64,000 nt of DNA, taken from Leishmania infantum JPCM5. Lineage: Eukaryota > Euglenozoa > Kinetoplastea > Trypanosomatida > Trypanosomatidae. The position numbers and the translations under genes were made by a program. The notes beneath the pieces are model-generated. The model worked only from the letters and a program-made list of their open reading frames with translations, was not told where the DNA came from and searched no databases. The DNA is taken from NCBI RefSeq assembly GCF_000002875.2, contig NC_009405.2, forward strand, positions 342,928-406,927, in the 5' to 3' direction. Positions 9,552-19,805 of this stretch are shown here, one piece after another (within the stretch, counting starts at the first letter, position 1; every line of letters begins with the position of its first letter).

Positions 9552-12500
9552 ATGAGCACCCCCAAGACATCGCCGCGCCACCGCGGTCGAGATGGCAAGT
9601 CGGACAACAAGTCCGGTTGTACTGCTGCCGGGGGGTCCAAGCCGTCTACGCCTTCCGGTGCCGCCGCTGCTGCGAGGGGTGGCGGCGGCATCGGCTTCTC
9701 ATACCATCCAACTCATAATCTGCAGTTTCTCAAGGAGCTCCTGCGGCCATCTGCGGTCAGTCGCATCGCTGCTGTGGCGCGCGCCGTCCATATGGACGAC
9801 GACCATGGTGCTGCGGCCGGTGCCGTTTGTGGCCCATTACCGTCGTACGCCAGCGCACTCGGCTGGTCCGGCGCCGCCGCGTCGTCGCTATCCCCTCTGC
9901 CGCCTCCGTCGTACGGGTCCGCGATGCCGCCCTACCAGCCGACGGGCAAGAGCCCGGCACCACCGCCGTTTGCAGAGGCAAACGCTGCCACGCCCTCGAG
10001 CACCAACAGCTTGGCTCACAGACATCCGGATGTCAACGCCCTCGCCTCTGCGGCGATGTCCGTCCCGTCCTTGCCACTTGTGCTAGAGTGCGCGACGCAG
10101 CTGAGCGGTATGTTGGCCCAGTGGCGCGTGAGCAACGAGGGCGAACGACGCCGTCCGCCACCGCCACCTTTCGCCCCAATACCCAAGTCCTCGTACGGCC
10201 CACCCGCTGGGCAGGGCAACCAAGGTGGTGTCATGCTCCCAACGGCAGCTGTGTGCGGCACTGCGGATGCAGGGCCGCCGCTAAAGTTGATCCCACAGCC
10301 CGCCGGCGGTGGCGGTACCACAGTGCCGCCACCGACCCGTCCTTCGGCGCAGCGCATCCTGCAGCTGATGGACTTGATTCTATGGTACTGCCTCTCCACA
10401 GCCGAGGATGCGCAGCTGGCGACGGGTGGCCGCTCACGCGGGACGAGCGGTATGGCGACTCCGGCACCCCTTCCCGGTGCCACCGCCACTGGAGCTGGAG
10501 GGGTCGCCAATCAGGCTCTGGGCGGCAGCAGCAGTAGCAGCCCGTTTGGCCTTCGTGGCAGCCGTGGCGGACGGTCGGGAAGCGTCTCGGTTGCTGGTGG
10601 GCGGCCAGGCTCCGTTGGACGCAGCGGCAGCGGCAGTGCGGACCCTTTGGCTGCGCAGGACTGGCTGGACGGCCGCATGTCTTCCGCGCCGCCGGCCGCC
10701 GGAGCACCGACCATCACCATGTCGGATGACCAGTTGGCAGAACGACTCTTCCGTCTTGCTGTGGATGCCGTTGTGCTCCTGCAGGGGCCGCGCAGCCAAC
10801 CGATGCCTTCATTATCGTCGACCTTGTCGCCGTTGTCGCGCTCTCAGGTCGCAGACACGGCGAGCCACATTGGCAACAGCAGCGCCGTCGTCGTCGCTTC
10901 GGATACAAGAGGTGGCCTAGCACCACCGCCTGCTGAGGACGCCACTGACAACGACGCCGCCACAGCGATGGAGCTGCAGACGATGGCGCTGTGGACTCTG
11001 GCCGCCGTCCTCGTGCGCTTTACAGACTCCCCGTTCAACGCCACCGTCTTCCTCCCTGTGCTGTTCCCGCAGGTGGACGTGCGCAGCTTGGCCGGCGCAC
11101 CGCTGCGCCACCCTCTTCTGCAGCCTCTCCTTCGCGGGGACCCGTGCAACACCTCGCTTCGATGCGGTGCGGCAGCGGCTCTGACAGCGCTTCTGCACAA
11201 GCTTCGCTCTACGTTGCAGTACGCCGAGGAGCCGCCGACGGGCCGCCAAGCGGCCTTCCTCTCCCTTGCTGCCCAGTGTGGCATGATCCTGACTTCACTT
11301 CACGAGAGCCTGTGCTGGGGGCTGGTGCAGTCTCAGCAACAGCAGCCACAGAACGCCGGTGACGGCACTGTGGCAACGACCCCGCTGTCGGCTGCTGCCG
11401 TGCCGCTTCTCAACACATACGCGACGGTTGTGTCGGTCACCCCGTACCACCGTTGCCCTCGCTCACGCGAGGTCGCCCTGCGGACGCTGCAGCTCCCCGT
11501 GATGCACTTCTTCCTGGCCCACGACGAGGTCGGCGCGTTCGTGCCCGCAACTGTGCTCGTGTCCAACATCTTGAAGAACGACGCGATGCGCGTGGCGGCG
11601 GCGCAGCTGCCCGAGACGGCCGAGGCGCAGACTGGGCTGCAGGGTCGCAGTGAGGGCGATGAAACCCTAGCCACCGGAGGCGACCGTGCTGCTGTTGCCG
11701 CGAGCTTCCTGCAGGCGATGCTGAGTCACGCCGACACCCGAGTCGAGGTGTGGCGCTGCATGGTGCCCCTCTCTCGGCTGTATCCGCGTCTGGTGAACAA
11801 CGAGTTTGAGGCGTTAATGACCGCCTCCGTGAAGGTTGCGTCGGCGCTCACGGCGTGGGAAGCCGCTGAGGAAGCCGCGGAGGCGGCTCCGATGGCGAGC
11901 GTCTCAGCTGTCGTGGAGCGTGAGGACGACCTTACTTCGCAGGGGCAGCTCTCTCCCGCGCCGTCCGCGTCCGCTACGCTGTCACGCCCCATGCAATCTG
12001 CTGCCGGGGGCGGTGACAACAACGCCGAGGAGCGGAGCGTACCTCCGCCAATTTACGGGGAGGGAGAAGGCGCCGATCCGGATGCTGGCGCCGCGCCACC
12101 GTCGCCGCAGCGTAGCCGAGCGCCAACAGCCTCACTCGACGCTTTCGCGGAGTGCCTGCGCACGTGGTTGCACTATATGGGCTACGTGTGGAAGGCGTTC
12201 GACGACAACGCCAGTGACCCAGCGCAGCGGCCGGAGGGGCAGGTCGACCGAGCCTCTGTGGAGCACAAGCAGCGCATCCACGAGGAGTTGCTGCGCCCCG
12301 CTATGCGGCTGCGCCGCTGCGGCGCGGACGTGCGTACCATGACGCTTCGGTGCATTGCACAGATCGGCAACGAATACATGTCCACTGTGGCGGACCGCAG
12401 CTTGTGCGAGGAATTTGTGGCGTACGTGCAGTCCTCAGCAGCGGACGCGCAGCCGCGCGTGCGCGGGGAGGCCCTGACTACTTTGGGCGTGTGGCTCTGG

Positions 12501-13391
12501 CAATACACCTCGATGGACGACTTTGCCTGCGTCGCCATCGACAGTGCCGTGCACTCGCTTACGACGGATCCAAACCCGGTAGTGCGCACCAAGGCTGCCT
12601 TCGCGCTCTCCAATGTGACCGGGCGGCTGCCGGAGGGATCGTGCGCAGTCGTGCGCAACTCGCCAGACTACATCGCGACGCTCTGCAGCACCGCCATGCA
12701 CGCGGCTGTGATTGACGCTGAGAGCGGCGTGCAGGGACATGGCATCCGCATGATGAACCACCTTCTCCAGGTGCTCACCTTTGAGGAGCTGATTAGCGAG
12801 GTGGAGGAGTTCGAGGAGGGCGTTGCAGAGGGCTTTCTGCGCGTGCTGTTGGAATGCCTGCGCGCCAACAACACGCGTGGCGGCCACAATACCCACCAAG
12901 AAGGCGACAGCGTAGGCGAAAGTGGCGGCTCCGGTGCGGCTTCTCTGCGCTATGCCGTGCCACGCGAGGCGAAGCACCGCTGGAACGCGGCGTGCGCTCT
13001 TGGCATGGGGCTTTCCCGCGAGGAGGTATTCGAAGCGGAGCCAAAGTACGCCGTGGAAGCTGTCGAGGCGCTCTGCACTGCCGTGGTGCGCGACCACATC
13101 TTCAAGGTGCGCACCCAGGCTGCCGGGGCCCTCGGTCGCATCCCGGGCCACTGCCTGAGCGGCACCTACACTGCGACGGACATGACACCAACCGTTGTTG
13201 CGTCGCTGTGCAAGGCGCTGGAGACAGCGACGTCCACCGAGAACTTCCGGCAGTACAAGGAGCAGGGCTCACTGCACGATGCTCTGCGCTCTGCCCTGGC
13301 GGTTATGATGGCTTCCACCACCCCCAGTAACGCGCTGGAGAAGGTGTTCACGAGTCACATGAAGGTGCTGCAGAAGGAGGGGCTGTTGTAG
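9552..13391 (+). CDS. HEAT-repeat protein, HEATR6-like
   Basis: This 1279-residue protein has an N-terminal third that is Pro/Gly/Ser-rich with proline clusters. Residues about 475-660 resemble the conserved HEATR6 domain (DUF4042): a helical run containing the pattern SLRCGAAAALTALL, then a segment with VTPYHRCP matching the conserved Pro-Tyr-x-Arg of that family. Residues about 710-760 continue with WRCMVPLSRLYPRLV. The C-terminal 300 residues are paired helices with the HEAT look (VRTKAAFALSN, FKVRTQAAGALG). No catalytic motif is visible. HEATR6 has no firmly established biochemical role; a scaffold or binding function is inferred from the repeats. It could alternatively be a general ARM/HEAT protein that shares only the repeat fold. 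The ATG at 9552 is the first after the splice acceptor candidate at 9444-9445. Confidence 0.8.
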   Translation: MSTPKTSPRHRGRDGKSDNKSGCTAAGGSKPSTPSGAAAAARGGGGIGFSYHPTHNLQFLKELLRPSAVSRIAAVARAVHMDDDHGAAAGAVCGPLPSYASALGWSGAAASSLSPLPPPSYGSAMPPYQPTGKSPAPPPFAEANAATPSSTNSLAHRHPDVNALASAAMSVPSLPLVLECATQLSGMLAQWRVSNEGERRRPPPPPFAPIPKSSYGPPAGQGNQGGVMLPTAAVCGTADAGPPLKLIPQPAGGGGTTVPPPTRPSAQRILQLMDLILWYCLSTAEDAQLATGGRSRGTSGMATPAPLPGATATGAGGVANQALGGSSSSSPFGLRGSRGGRSGSVSVAGGRPGSVGRSGSGSADPLAAQDWLDGRMSSAPPAAGAPTITMSDDQLAERLFRLAVDAVVLLQGPRSQPMPSLSSTLSPLSRSQVADTASHIGNSSAVVVASDTRGGLAPPPAEDATDNDAATAMELQTMALWTLAAVLVRFTDSPFNATVFLPVLFPQVDVRSLAGAPLRHPLLQPLLRGDPCNTSLRCGAAAALTALLHKLRSTLQYAEEPPTGRQAAFLSLAAQCGMILTSLHESLCWGLVQSQQQQPQNAGDGTVATTPLSAAAVPLLNTYATVVSVTPYHRCPRSREVALRTLQLPVMHFFLAHDEVGAFVPATVLVSNILKNDAMRVAAAQLPETAEAQTGLQGRSEGDETLATGGDRAAVAASFLQAMLSHADTRVEVWRCMVPLSRLYPRLVNNEFEALMTASVKVASALTAWEAAEEAAEAAPMASVSAVVEREDDLTSQGQLSPAPSASATLSRPMQSAAGGGDNNAEERSVPPPIYGEGEGADPDAGAAPPSPQRSRAPTASLDAFAECLRTWLHYMGYVWKAFDDNASDPAQRPEGQVDRASVEHKQRIHEELLRPAMRLRRCGADVRTMTLRCIAQIGNEYMSTVADRSLCEEFVAYVQSSAADAQPRVRGEALTTLGVWLWQYTSMDDFACVAIDSAVHSLTTDPNPVVRTKAAFALSNVTGRLPEGSCAVVRNSPDYIATLCSTAMHAAVIDAESGVQGHGIRMMNHLLQVLTFEELISEVEEFEEGVAEGFLRVLLECLRANNTRGGHNTHQEGDSVGESGGSGAASLRYAVPREAKHRWNAACALGMGLSREEVFEAEPKYAVEAVEALCTAVVRDHIFKVRTQAAGALGRIPGHCLSGTYTATDMTPTVVASLCKALETATSTENFRQYKEQGSLHDALRSALAVMMASTTPSNALEKVFTSHMKVLQKEGLL

Positions 13392-14837
13392 GGCGGGGTG
13401 GAGAGCTCGAGGCGCGAGTGCATCGAAGGCTCAGTCGCCGTGTCCTCCCGTGGGGGGAGGTAAAGAGGGAGGAGGGCACTGATGCCAAGCCGCACGTTTC
13501 GAATCGGCAGACACCGCCGCAAGGCAAAAGACATAAAAGGTGCGCTGAAGTTGCCGTTTGCGGCGGCGTTTTAAGCCTAAGCGGCAACTGCCGACGCACG
13601 CCGATGCGCACGTCGGCGTCGAAGGAGTGTGTGCACGTGTGTGCGTGTGTGTGTGTGTGCGTGTGTGTGTGTGTGCGTGCTTAGGTGCCTCCCCCCTCCA
13701 CTCGTTTAAGGGGCGGAGCAGCGGGCGGAAGGGCTTTGTGGGCTCGTCTTTGTGTGCCTCCGCGTCCACCGAAAGATGATGGAGACGAAGATGGGGTGAG
13801 CGACTCGAAGGGGTCGGTGCGCGGTGATTCTTGTGCGGTGCCATGTATATACCGTATGCACCTGCTTTTCTCATCGTACTCCTTCGTTGAAGGAAAATGA
13901 AGGATAGCCCTCTCGCCCATCCTCTCGCCCACCGCTCCCTCCTTTCCGGACTTCCACTTTAGCCTCGCCACACATCCACAGACACAAGCACACACGCATG
14001 CACCACATCGTGGATGATTCGGTCAAAGGGCTCCGCCGTTCATGGGAGGTTTAGGGGGAGATGAAGCACTGAAGGAAGAGGTGGCCGAGCGCTAGGGACG
14101 GTGGGGATGGAGGGTAACTTGATCACCGCATCATTTCACGCAAAGAGCATGCACATACACGCACACGCACTCATCAGTGCCCGCACCCGCGCCTGCACGT
14201 GCGTGTCCGCAGCTGGGAGGTGTAGAGAGAGAGGGACAGCCCTTTGCGCTGCACCTTACAAGTGATGGGGCTCTTGAATACCGGCTGCCATGCTGCGGAG
14301 CTCCCACCCCCAATACCTCCTCAGAGTTGTGGCTGCTGGCCAAACCTCCGTTTGCATTCTCCACACTCTCTTGTACTCACAGACACCCTTTAGTGAACGA
14401 CTTGGTCATCCTCTCTCTCTTTCTGTCTCTGCCTCGAACTTTGCCCTCGACGCCTGCTTGCACGATCACACGTTGCCCTCTCGGTCGTCCCGCCTTCTCT
14501 CCTTTTCCCCACTTCGTCAGGGGTCCCGCCTCGTGCGCGGGCACACATACCTACACACCCGTGCGCACCGTGTGGACAGTGCATCCCCCTCCCCACCGCA
14601 TTGCCTTTCCTCCTCGAGCGACATCACCACTGCATACGTACATCTACACCATTATCACTACACTTGCAGAGAGGGAGAGAGCAAGCCGGGAGGCAGCAGC
14701 AGCAGCAGTGCTCTCTCACTCTCTCACACACTCTTGCGTGTGACGTGTGTCGGTGGCGATTCGCCGTCACCTCCGCAGGTCGCGATCTGCACACAGACGC
14801 CATTGGAAGAGTGAACGAATAGAGAGAAAAGGGAGGC
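13392..14837. other. Intergenic spacer, 1.4 kb
   Basis: No gene is supported. It contains a TG/CG microsatellite and several CT-rich tracts. The tract near 14710-14776 with AG at 14777-14778 is a plausible trans-splice acceptor giving a 60-nt leader for the ABC transporter gene. Confidence 0.6.
13631..13680. repeat. TG microsatellite with CG interruptions
   Basis: GT units are interrupted at intervals by GC, about 50 bases in all, in the predicted 3' UTR of the HEATR6-like gene. Confidence 0.75.
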
Positions 14838-17693
14838 ATGAGCACATATCAGCCGCTTTCCACGGTCATCGTGAGTTGCGGCAGCAGCAGCAGCAGCAAC
14901 GGTGACGGTGTCTCCGAAGCGGCGCCGCATCATCATCGCCAGCGTGACTCGGTGGCGAGCACCGTGGCCGAGCACGCGGATGACGGCATTAATGGTGCCC
15001 TCCACATTGTCAGCGCCACGGGCCCCCACTCGGGTCGATTGCGCACGCGCCACAGACGCCGGTGCAACGCAGGCCACTCTACCGGTGATTTGGAGAACCC
15101 GCTGAGAGGGGTGAGCACGACTTACTTGACGCTGTGCTGCGACAGCGTCAGCGTGCAGCTCAATGCGCGTGACGTCATTGACGACGTGTCCTGCCTCTTC
15201 CGTGGTGGCCGCGTCACGGCGGTCGTGAACTGCTGTGGCACGCACAGTGCCTTCGCCCTGCTCGCTGTGATGGCAGGTCGGGTGGAGAGCACGGCTGGCA
15301 ACACGGTGCTGAATGGCATCCCCGTCTCCGCATCGACGTATCAGGCGCAGGTGAGCTTCCTGGAGGACGTCGGCGAAGTCGCCGATAAAGAGGAAGAGAG
15401 CGGCAGCCGCATCACCAGGGCGTCGGGCGGCCTCTTTGCGGAGCTCACTGTGCGCGAGAACCTACAGTATGCCAGTGCGTTGCGCGTCGCCAACTCGGCG
15501 CAGGCGTATTCGGTGGACGAGGTGCTGCAGCAGCTGTTGCTCGGACCCCATGAGGCATCCAAGATCAAGAATTGTTCTCTCTACGTGCGACGCCGTGTCG
15601 CCCTGGGAAAGGAGCTGCTGCTCAATCCCTCTGTACTCCTTCTTGATGAACCGCTCGAGGGACTGGCCACGCACGAGTCGCAGCAGTACTTGACGATCTT
15701 GTCGAAGCTGGCGGCACCGTCTGCAGCGGATGCCGAGGCCCGCCGCGTCATGCGTGAGGCCATGTGTGCCGCCGCTGCTACCGCTGCTGGTGAGTGTGGG
15801 GTATCCGCGTGTACCGCTGCCAATCTTGCCGCAAACCCTCATGCGGCTGATGTGTTGCTATACACTCCGCGTCACAGCAGGCTGCACTCCGGCGCGCAGG
15901 CAAGCCCATCGACGCCGGCGGACATGTTGCTTACCCCCGCCACGACCGCCGCCGCGACCTTTGCCGATCCGGCGAGCTGTGCCGAGGCTCAGCGCATCGT
16001 CGTGCTGTCCATGGTGCAGCCGCGTTGGGCACTGCTGCAGCACGTGCACGATGTCGTGCTACTGGAGCGAAACCGCTGCGTCTTTGCCGGCTCGGTGCAG
16101 GACATGCTGGCAGTGAAGCTTCCCAAGGGCGTCATGCGGGAGAACATGGCAGCGAGCGCGAGCGGCGACGGGGAGCTAACCGATGAGACAGGCACTCTCA
16201 CCACTGGCACCGCCGCCGCCGCAACGTCCACGCCGCGTCGCAACCTCCTCATGGCAGCGCTGGTTGACTCCTACGACGCCGTCGACGCCTCCATTCAGCA
16301 GCAGCGTCTTGGTGAGCAGACTGTGCACGGTCTATACCGTCTCGCCGCGAGCATGACGACTCCCGCGGCCGGTGGCGACGGCTCTGAAAGCGGCGAAGGC
16401 GGCGCAGCAGCGACCTCAGAGTCGGAGTTTCGCCCCATCATCAACGTTGAGAGTTTCTCAGATGGGCAGGCGTCGCGCCCATCCTCGGTCGCAGCTTCAG
16501 CATCGTTCTCCCCATACACCGGCACGAACGCGGACGGACTCTCAGTCACGCCGCTGAGCCAGCTGTACGCACATCGGCAGCAGCGCACGCGCGCCAAGGT
16601 GACGGCGTACATGGAGGCCTGCGCGATGGGTCTCGTCGATATGCCAGAGGCATTCCATCAGCCGCCGTCTAGCATAGTGCAGCTGCTGCACCTGTTCCAC
16701 TTCGGCTTTCTCGAGCTGCGGCACAACCTCCTTTGGGATGTCTTTTCGCTGGTGTGCGGGCTGACGCTGGCGGCGGCGCTCGCCGCGCTCTACGGTCGTC
16801 AGGCCGGCCAGGACGGCATGCAGAACCGTGTCGGCATCATTTTCTTTCTCGTCAGCTGCGTGGTGCTGCAGGCGGTGCTCTCGCTGGACACGCTAAGGCG
16901 CGAGTACGCGGCCTTCCAGCACTACTCTTTCAGAGGCTACTACGGCGCCTGCACCTACCTCGTCTTTTGCGCCATCACGGCCGCGCTGTGGCGCTTCGGC
17001 CTCGCCTCCTTCGTGGCCCTTGCTGTCTTCGTGCTGTCGAACTTTGGGGAGCCGTGGCACGAGTACCGCGGCGTCTTCGAGCTCTCCGTCATCCTGGCCG
17101 TGACATCTTTCTGCAGCCACTTCGGTGTTTGGTTCCTGTGCGCCTGGCTACCTTCCGACCACGTTGGGCGCTTCGTCATCTTCACCTTCTACACACTCAA
17201 CATCATCTTGGCCGGCCTCGTGCTGAACCTGCAGACGCTGCCGGAAACGGTGCAGGCCATTTCGTTCATGTCAGTGGTGCGCCTCGCCTACGAGTCATGT
17301 ATCCTGACCCAGTTCATCGGCAAGTCTTTCGGCTGCCACGACAATGACACAGCTGAAGCGAACGGCACCTGGCCACGTGTGTCGGTGATCCCACCGTCGT
17401 CGTCGGCGGCGCACCAAGGGTGCATAGCTGCTCCGACTGCCGAGTACGCCGGCGCATGCCGACATGCTCGCGCCTCTACATTGTTCATGCGGGGCATGTT
17501 TGGCGCGCGCGCCGCTGTCTATACCAACACTTGCTACACCGGCACCGAGTACGCTGAGTTTCTCGGCTTTAGTCCTTCACGGCGGTGGTCGAACGTTGGC
17601 GTGCTCGTCGGCATGTCGGCGCTGCTGCTGGCGGGCAGCTGGATCATGATGACGCTGTATCGCCCGCGGCGGCGGCTCAAGATGTCGGCTTAA
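14838..17693 (+). CDS. ABCG-type half transporter with degenerate NBD
   Basis: The 951-residue product has the ABCG order: N-terminal nucleotide-binding domain (about 95-410), linker, then a six-helix membrane domain (about 628-951). The membrane helices are clear, for example VGIIFFLVSCVVLQAVLSL and FVIFTFYTLNIILAGLVL, and the last helix ends at the C-terminus. The NBD is abnormal. At the Walker A place it reads VVNCCGTHSAFALLAVMAGR (about 130), without the lysine of GxxGxGKS/T. The ABC signature place reads NCSLYVRRRVALGKELL instead of SGGxxKR. The H-loop place reads LSMVQPR instead of SIHQPR. Walker B, VLLLDEPLEGL (about 265-275), is intact. An Ala/Thr-rich insertion of roughly 90 residues splits the NBD before the H-loop. 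ABCG proteins dimerise to export lipids or drugs; this one may need a catalytically competent partner or may not transport. The frame is long and undamaged, so it is not a pseudogene. Confidence 0.85.
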   Translation: MSTYQPLSTVIVSCGSSSSSNGDGVSEAAPHHHRQRDSVASTVAEHADDGINGALHIVSATGPHSGRLRTRHRRRCNAGHSTGDLENPLRGVSTTYLTLCCDSVSVQLNARDVIDDVSCLFRGGRVTAVVNCCGTHSAFALLAVMAGRVESTAGNTVLNGIPVSASTYQAQVSFLEDVGEVADKEEESGSRITRASGGLFAELTVRENLQYASALRVANSAQAYSVDEVLQQLLLGPHEASKIKNCSLYVRRRVALGKELLLNPSVLLLDEPLEGLATHESQQYLTILSKLAAPSAADAEARRVMREAMCAAAATAAGECGVSACTAANLAANPHAADVLLYTPRHSRLHSGAQASPSTPADMLLTPATTAAATFADPASCAEAQRIVVLSMVQPRWALLQHVHDVVLLERNRCVFAGSVQDMLAVKLPKGVMRENMAASASGDGELTDETGTLTTGTAAAATSTPRRNLLMAALVDSYDAVDASIQQQRLGEQTVHGLYRLAASMTTPAAGGDGSESGEGGAAATSESEFRPIINVESFSDGQASRPSSVAASASFSPYTGTNADGLSVTPLSQLYAHRQQRTRAKVTAYMEACAMGLVDMPEAFHQPPSSIVQLLHLFHFGFLELRHNLLWDVFSLVCGLTLAAALAALYGRQAGQDGMQNRVGIIFFLVSCVVLQAVLSLDTLRREYAAFQHYSFRGYYGACTYLVFCAITAALWRFGLASFVALAVFVLSNFGEPWHEYRGVFELSVILAVTSFCSHFGVWFLCAWLPSDHVGRFVIFTFYTLNIILAGLVLNLQTLPETVQAISFMSVVRLAYESCILTQFIGKSFGCHDNDTAEANGTWPRVSVIPPSSSAAHQGCIAAPTAEYAGACRHARASTLFMRGMFGARAAVYTNTCYTGTEYAEFLGFSPSRRWSNVGVLVGMSALLLAGSWIMMTLYRPRRRLKMSA

Positions 17694-18582
17694 CCACCGT
17701 AATGGGTGTCCACAGCTTCTCTAGGCGCGAGCGGGCGGTTGCGCATCGAAGCGAACAACCGAGGCTCACCCACATATATACGCCTGCTCGCTGCCTCGCT
17801 CTGCTACTGCCTGGGCGTTCCTGGGCGTACGCGCGTGGGTGCGTGGGTGCTGTGGATGATCACGCGCTCTGTTGCGCGAGCCCTCTCCTGCTCTCCACAC
17901 ACGGGCGCCTTCCCCACGGCTGCTTCTCATGCACATGCACGCGTGCGCTTATTTGCTATTATTATCATCATCTGGTGTGTTTTGGCTGCCGACGCGGCTC
18001 TCGCCTTGATCATCGCTCAGCGACAAGGACGGCGAGAACAACGGCCCACAGGAGAATGCATGAACAGCGGGCGGGTGTGGTGGCGCTGAGGGGGGGGGGT
18101 GGGAGGGGGCAGGCAGGCGAGACAGGAGCATGAAGTGACCTCCTGCCGCAGCCGTGAGGTGGGGGTGGGTGGGATATAGAAACTTTTCAGCGAGATGAGA
18201 GCAATGGCAAAGACGGCGCGGCAGCATGCGCTTCGTGTGCTCGTGCATGCGTGTGTGTGTATGCGGTGATGAGGTTGTGCCGCCAGCCCTTCCCTCCCCC
18301 CCGCCTTCGCTCTCTCCCCCCACTCGCCTCTCTCTCTCTCGTAGCGCCTTCTTGCCGTGCCTGCTCGCGCTTCACTGCGTCTGCTCTTCTCTCTCTTTCT
18401 TGTTCGTCTTGATGCCCAACCTACACTCGCTTACGCGCACCTCTCATGGCACTGCCATCGCCACATCCTCGTCCCTTCGACGTGCGCGCGCTGTTGCGCA
18501 TCGTCTGTCCCGTAGCAACGCGAGAAGAGTGGCTCTCTCTATCTTTCCCTTTTTTAGGTTGAGAAGTGAACACAATTGCAGT
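17694..18582. other. Intergenic spacer, 0.9 kb
   Basis: No gene is supported. It has a G-run near 18090-18115 and a strong CT-rich stretch from about 18280 to 18555 ahead of the next gene. Confidence 0.6.
18556..18557 (+). promoter_or_regulatory. Predicted spliced-leader acceptor AG
   Basis: The tract CTCTCTATCTTTCCCTTTTTTAG directly precedes this AG, the best acceptor-like context in the spacer. It would give a 25-nt 5' UTR. A second AG at 18580-18581 is an alternative only one base before the ATG. Confidence 0.5.
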
Positions 18583-18909
18583 ATGAGCGGACTGACGCGA
18601 TGGTGCGTGAACACCGTCACCCGTGTTTGGGAAAGGACGAAGAGCACTGCCAATCTCGTCTACAACGTTGGGGATCAGCTGCGCATCGTGTACAACACCG
18701 CCAACAGCCAGGATGAGCGCAAGCGCGACTTTGACGCCACCGTGCTGCGAGCCGGCGGCTTCATAGCCGCGACGGTGCTGTGCGTCATTGTGGACGCGCA
18801 GGGCGGTGTCCCCAACACGCTGCGATGGCTGCGTGCTCTTGTGACGACGGAGTATCAAGCTAGTAGCGGTGCTGTGGATGCTGCAGCTCCCGCGATGGCC
18901 ACGCTGTAG
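18583..18909 (+). CDS. Small single-pass membrane protein (108 aa)
   Basis: I do not recognise a family. The 108-residue product has an amphipathic, basic N-terminal half (residues 1-55, with an ERTK and a DERKRDF segment) and one hydrophobic segment, GGFIAATVLCVIV, at about 59-71. An Ala-rich tail follows. The start at 18583 is chosen because it follows a textbook polypyrimidine tract and AG; the open frame upstream (from 18226) is low-complexity and would include the tract itself. The size, basic amphipathic N-terminus and single helix would suit a mitochondrial inner-membrane protein or a small subunit of a membrane complex, but that is speculation. Confidence 0.65.
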   Translation: MSGLTRWCVNTVTRVWERTKSTANLVYNVGDQLRIVYNTANSQDERKRDFDATVLRAGGFIAATVLCVIVDAQGGVPNTLRWLRALVTTEYQASSGAVDAAAPAMATL

Positions 18910-19805
18910 TCCGGGGAGAACGACACAAAGGGCGAGGTGTAAAAGATGTCGCCGTCGCTCTCGATGAAGGGTTTGGCGGTGGTGGTGGCGATTCTGTTCG
19001 CGGCGCTATCACCTTGCTCTCCGTCTTCTCGCTCGTGGCCCTCTTCCTGCGCGCTCCTTTCACTCTCTCACTCTTGCAAGCGCCGTCCCTGGCGATGAGG
19101 GTGTGGAGCGCATGCGCAGCTCCGGTGGAGGAGGTGGGCGAGGAGAGAGCGGAGTGGGGAGGGCGTTTGGTGTTCTTCTCGCCTGTCCATTGCGATGCGA
19201 ACTGCCCAGCTGCCTTGAGACGGCGGCAGTGCTTCGGAGCGTTTCTCTTACACACACACGCACACACAGACACACACATGTGCGCGCGCATAGGTGCCTG
19301 ACGGATGGCTTTGGGTGAGTACCTCTTCCTGCGCTCGCCGGCACTTCATTCCATATGCCCATGCTTACACACATGCACCGACGATGACGTACATCTCGCT
19401 ACCCCGGGCGCGGGGCTGCAGTGCACACGTGAACAGGGACAGATACGCAGACAAGAGGAGTTGAGCAACCTGAGCTTCTCTCATGCTTCAGCTCACTTGC
19501 GGCGTCCCCACGACACGCCCGCCGCTGCCGCCCTCCTCTCCTCCTTCCCCCAGCCAAAAATGCCGTACTTTCTGCATTACCACCACCACCTCTGCTATCT
19601 TGGCCGACAACACATTATCGTCAGCCTCATTGCCGGCGATATCGTCCCGTTCAAGCACGGCCGATCATGTTCGGCATATGCATATATACAACCAGCCACC
19701 ACGAGCGCACGTTTTATGTTTTGGCACGTCCACACCCGCCGCCATCTGTCTACACTTCTGTAAGCATCTGCCTTCCAACGACACACACGCACACGCACGC
19801 TTGAG
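18910..19805. other. Intergenic spacer, 0.9 kb
   Basis: No gene is supported. It has a CA-rich stretch at about 19246-19275. The candidate acceptor AG at 19763-19764 follows only a weak pyrimidine tract, 41 nt before the next ATG. Confidence 0.55.

Noticed and set aside
14838..17693. Pseudogene call for the ABCG-like gene
   Set aside because: The 951-codon frame is uninterrupted and the membrane half is well kept, so loss of NBD motifs is better read as divergence.
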